The notes under the pieces were generated by a model. It was not told the DNA's origin, did not search any database, and saw nothing but the letters and a program-made list of their open reading frames with translations. A program made the position numbers and the translations under genes. This document shows positions 60,174 through 62,740 of a stretch of DNA of 62,740 nt, piece after piece. Where the stretch lies: NCBI GenBank assembly GCA_020052615.1, contig JAGVOT010000090.1:1-62740 (forward strand). The letters are read 5' to 3'. Origin of the DNA: Nitrospirota bacterium. Lineage in GTDB: Bacteria; Nitrospirota; UBA9217. The stretch's first letter is position 1. Each line of letters begins with the position of its first letter.

Positions 60174-62183
60174 ATGGGTACTGTTCAGTTCGCTCATATC
60201 AACAATTTGCGCATTCGCGCGCGCGGAGGTGGTATTGATCCCCTCTCCGCTCGTGCGAGAATGGAAAGCCTGCTGAGCAATGTCACACTTCATCCACCGG
60301 GCCTTTCTTCCTCCGCAATCGTCTGCATCCGCAGGCTTTGCGACCCGAAGCCCGGCGCGCTCTGTTTGTGGCGGACCGACATGCGGCCTCTGCGGGACTG
60401 GGAAAAGGCGGTAGCGGAATCCATCGAGATGCTCACACAACGGGCAGCGCGGCCGGCTCTCAGCCTGGTGCCTGCTGACGCCGAGGCGGTTCTGTTCCTG
60501 GACCGGTCCGAGCTGCTCGCCTGCCTTGCCCGCGACTGGTCCGAAGGCATGACCACGCAATGGTGGTGGAAGAGCCTGTTCAGGAACACGGTGACCGCGG
60601 GCATGCTCATGCACCAGTGGCTCGAGACCCCTGAATACAATCCCGGTGCTTTGCGCATTCTCGCTGAGCAGGGGAAGGTCGCGCCCTTCGCCTCAAAGCT
60701 GTCCGGAAACGAGGTTGTTGCTCTCGTCCGCGGAATGACGCAAAAGTTCGGACTTGCACATCTCCAGGCAGCACTCGACGGGCAGTTCATCAACAAAGAA
60801 ACAAACCGTGCAGAATCAATTAAAGACAAGGAAAAGGAAGTTCGGAAAACATCATCCTGGACAGAAGGTACTATCGACCAAGTCGAAGAGGGCGGCATAA
60901 GGGATTTATACGTTCCGAATTTAGCGAGACGGTCGGCAAACAGCGGACCGATTCCTCCTCCATGGCGCAGGTTCGTGCCGGAAAGCACTGCTCCCTCGCT
61001 GGGACCTGAACAACAGGCACTGATCGGGATCGGGCTAATGTTAACCAGGGCTCCGGCGGAGATCAGGAAAAGCAGTTTCGCAGAGGCGATCGATCGTTGG
61101 AAAACAGCACTTACCGGACCTGGCTCGCTTGATCCCAAGCAGGAACAAGCCCGGACAAGAGAAACGAACAGCAGGTCCGAGCCATCCGCAAGCCGTCATT
61201 CCGGGCTTGATCCGGAATCCGGCAACGTTACAGAAAAACCTCTGGATTCCCGCTTTAGCGGGAATGACGAACGTACCAGCTCTCCTGTCGAGAAGCATCA
61301 ATACCGTGAATCACGAAGAGAAGGTCAATTTGACATAGAAGATGCTTCTTCCATTGTTGACACCGGCTTGGGCGGTCGCGACAATCCATCAATGATGCAG
61401 TCCCGTGCTATGGAGGCGGCGCAGTCTGGCCTTCTGAACGAAACCGTGATCGAGACCGATCTGGGCGGGCTATTCTACCTCGTCAATCTCGGCCTATATC
61501 TCGGTCTTTACGGTGACTTCACCACGCCCCTTCAGCCGGGGATCGATCTTAGTATCTGGGATTTCATCACGCTCGCAGGTCGCCGTCTTGTCGGAGAGAC
61601 GGCTTCTGATGATCCCGTCTGGTCGTTGCTTGCGGCGCTCGCAGGCAGGAACGATGGCGCGACTCCGGGAGCCGGCTTCGAGCCGCCTGATGAATGGCGG
61701 CTTCCAATCTCATGGCTTGAGTCCTTTTCGCTTGAGACGGCATGGCGCTGGTCCTCGGACGATGACCGGCTGCGATTGCTGCACGGGGAAGGATTCGTGG
61801 TCCTCGACGTTGCCCGGACGAGTGAAGAGCCGTTGGTCCAGCTTTCCCATGAGATAAAAACATACGGCCAGGCGGTCCCCGAACGGATCGAGCCCCTTGA
61901 TCTCGCTTGTCAGGACCCGACGCATACGCCGCTCGAACAATGGCTGGACCGGCTACTTCCATATATACAGGCGCGGCTTCGCAGAGCCTTCGGCACAACT
62001 GATGACGAGGAAGTACATCGCCTCCTGATCCGGAGCCGCGCAAGGATAAGGGCGACGGAAACGAATCTCGACGTGCACTTTTCTCTCGACGACCTGCCGG
62101 TCGAGATTCGCGTTGCGGGCTTGGACAGAGATCCCGGCTGGGTGCCCGCTGCCGGTCGTTACGTGGCGTTTCATTATGAATGA
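60174..62183 (+). CDS. CIS-associated unknown protein carrying an inserted palindromic repeat
   Basis: A 669-residue protein from ATG 60174 (a TTG at 60165 adds three residues). The first 200 residues include ALSLVPADAEAVLFLDRSELLACLARDW and TQWWWKSLF, and the second half has TNLDVHFSLDDLPVEIRVAGLDRDPGWVPAAGRYVAFHYE at the end. The protein is interrupted by a low-complexity linker (residues 205-390) containing an imported repeat, RHSGLDPESG...PLDSRFSGNDE. A similar N-terminal block is seen in CIS-associated proteins of other bacteria, by my recollection. Function unknown. Confidence 0.6.
   Translation: MGTVQFAHINNLRIRARGGGIDPLSARARMESLLSNVTLHPPGLSSSAIVCIRRLCDPKPGALCLWRTDMRPLRDWEKAVAESIEMLTQRAARPALSLVPADAEAVLFLDRSELLACLARDWSEGMTTQWWWKSLFRNTVTAGMLMHQWLETPEYNPGALRILAEQGKVAPFASKLSGNEVVALVRGMTQKFGLAHLQAALDGQFINKETNRAESIKDKEKEVRKTSSWTEGTIDQVEEGGIRDLYVPNLARRSANSGPIPPPWRRFVPESTAPSLGPEQQALIGIGLMLTRAPAEIRKSSFAEAIDRWKTALTGPGSLDPKQEQARTRETNSRSEPSASRHSGLDPESGNVTEKPLDSRFSGNDERTSSPVEKHQYRESRREGQFDIEDASSIVDTGLGGRDNPSMMQSRAMEAAQSGLLNETVIETDLGGLFYLVNLGLYLGLYGDFTTPLQPGIDLSIWDFITLAGRRLVGETASDDPVWSLLAALAGRNDGATPGAGFEPPDEWRLPISWLESFSLETAWRWSSDDDRLRLLHGEGFVVLDVARTSEEPLVQLSHEIKTYGQAVPERIEPLDLACQDPTHTPLEQWLDRLLPYIQARLRRAFGTTDDEEVHRLLIRSRARIRATETNLDVHFSLDDLPVEIRVAGLDRDPGWVPAAGRYVAFHYE
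61195..61268. repeat. Palindromic repeat element inserted in frame
   Basis: GTCATTCCGGGCTTGATCCG ... GGATTCCCGCTTTAGCGGGA, then ATGAC. The ends are inverted copies (GTCATTCC/GGAATGAC) and two inner hairpins form. The same sequence in half form lies at 22947-22976 between genes. Such elements are normally intergenic. Confidence 0.8.
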
Positions 62184-62331
62184 CCCTCACCGCTGGATGA
62201 TCTACAGCTTGGCGACGAAGAATCGGTTTGAACCGGTAGTTGAGCGGTCGAGAGCGGGAACGCCAATGATCGGCACCGAGAGTTCGACGAAGCAATACGG
62301 CGTTCATTCTGATGGTGACGAGGATAAGTAA
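62176..62331 (+). CDS. Short CIS-cluster protein (51 residues)
   Basis: MNDPHRWMIYSLATKNRFEPVVERSRAGTPMIGTESS..., 51 residues. Its ATG overlaps the end of the upstream gene by eight bases, and its stop shares one base with the ATG of the ATPase-like gene. Translational coupling on both sides suggests it is real. Function unknown. Confidence 0.55.
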   Translation: MNDPHRWMIYSLATKNRFEPVVERSRAGTPMIGTESSTKQYGVHSDGDEDK

Positions 62332-62740
62332 TGATGACGGCAAGGAATCCCTTCTCCGACATCCCTCACGCTCCGGCGGAGCACTTCAAACTGCTGTTCT
62401 ACGCCGCCGTTCTGCACGTGCTCCGGCAGACCGCCCGTGCGCACGAGTCGCTTGAAGACATGCTCAAGCGGTTCCCGTTCCTCGCGGGCTACCACAACGA
62501 GCTGGCCGAGCATGGTCTCGATGGCGCGCCGGTGGACGAAGCGCCGCACTTGTGGAACGGCTGGCTCGGGTCCTGGGAATCGGCCGCACCGGGCCACCTT
62601 CCTCTCCGGGCGCTCAGCGAAGCCGCGGGACTCGATCGCGACGCGCTGACGCTCCTCGTCTGCATCGGGATGATCGAAGAAGAGACGCGCTTCGGGCCGC
62701 TCTTCGAGGCCCTGCAGAACATATCCGGCCAGCGGCGGCC
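62331..62740 (+). CDS. Start of a probable CIS AAA+ ATPase (Pvc15-like), truncated by the window edge
   Basis: 136 residues are visible. The end of the visible part, LRALSEAAGLDRDALTLLVCIGMIEEETRFGPLFEALQNISGQRR, resembles the helical N-terminal region of CIS ATPases (a pattern of small-domain helices before the AAA+ core, with RFGPLFEAL). No Walker A motif is inside the window, so the ATPase call depends on this resemblance and on gene order. The homologue in CIS loci is believed to help loading or assembly. Confidence 0.5.
   Translation, partial: MMTARNPFSDIPHAPAEHFKLLFYAAVLHVLRQTARAHESLEDMLKRFPFLAGYHNELAEHGLDGAPVDEAPHLWNGWLGSWESAAPGHLPLRALSEAAGLDRDALTLLVCIGMIEEETRFGPLFEALQNISGQRR

Noticed and set aside
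37111-62740. Prophage remnant
   Set aside because: No capsid, portal, terminase, integrase or lysis genes, and the DUF4255 cap, two sheaths and LysM adaptor match contractile injection systems.

Overview
The window is a GC-rich bacterial chromosome segment from an anaerobic or microaerobic, multihaem-cytochrome-rich organism. It carries c7-type triheme cytochromes, an ammonifying nitrite reductase (nrfHA), a NorB/NorC-type nitric oxide reductase, a radical SAM AmrS enzyme, a fused cobA-hemD gene and a selenocysteine-type peroxiredoxin. This combination fits a Desulfobacterota- or Nitrospirota-like lineage. That is inference from gene content; there is no rRNA gene here to settle it. I saw no tRNA, rRNA, CRISPR array, transposase or integrase.

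Positions 1-14 kb hold a partial membrane protein, an alpha/beta hydrolase, three tandem triheme cytochromes (minus strand), a tandem thioredoxin-fold protein, amrS, archease and rtcB. These are followed by a complete HlyD/ABC/ABC/permease/permease exporter and a small group with DUF488, ferredoxin, hemerythrin-like and protoglobin-PsiE fusion genes. Positions 14-25 kb are a respiratory and nitrogen-oxide-stress region, mostly on the minus strand: CBS-HPP pair, nrfA, nrfH, a peroxiredoxin interrupted by an in-frame TGA that reads well as selenocysteine, a cupin, a NapH-like ferredoxin membrane protein, a cytochrome c/CopD/cytochrome b5 fusion, a frameshifted cytochrome b561, DUF4396, a cytochrome c-prime-like protein, norB and a two-haem norC. 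Two near-identical palindromes (TATGA-N6-TCATA) lie upstream of norC and of the NapH-like gene and suggest a shared Crp/Fnr-type regulator.

Positions 25.5-32.6 kb are a plus-strand haem-supply operon: ccsA-like, hemA, hemC, cobA-hemD fusion, an A-type Fe-S carrier and hemB. It supplies the haem that the many cytochromes need. A DsbA/DsbB-type pair follows on the minus strand.

From 34.2 kb to the right edge the window carries two orphan transcription regulators (a receiver-AraC protein and a sigma-54 activator) and then a long, tightly packed plus-strand cluster for a phage-tail-like contractile injection system (CIS). Its recognisable parts are a small winged-helix-like protein, a DUF4255 cap, two sheaths, two tubes, a LysM-type adaptor, a split hub and spike, gp25, baseplate J and baseplate I/gp7-like proteins, several CIS-associated unknowns and the start of a likely AAA+ ATPase. 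No PAAR tip, tape measure, receptor-binding fibre or recognisable toxin is seen before the window ends. One 700-residue CIS protein ends in strongly hydrophobic segments, which raises the possibility of a membrane-anchored machine.

The intergenic regions carry several families of long imperfect inverted repeats. One palindromic repeat has landed inside a CIS coding sequence without breaking the frame, and two inverted 58-nt elements matching at 57 positions bracket hemA.
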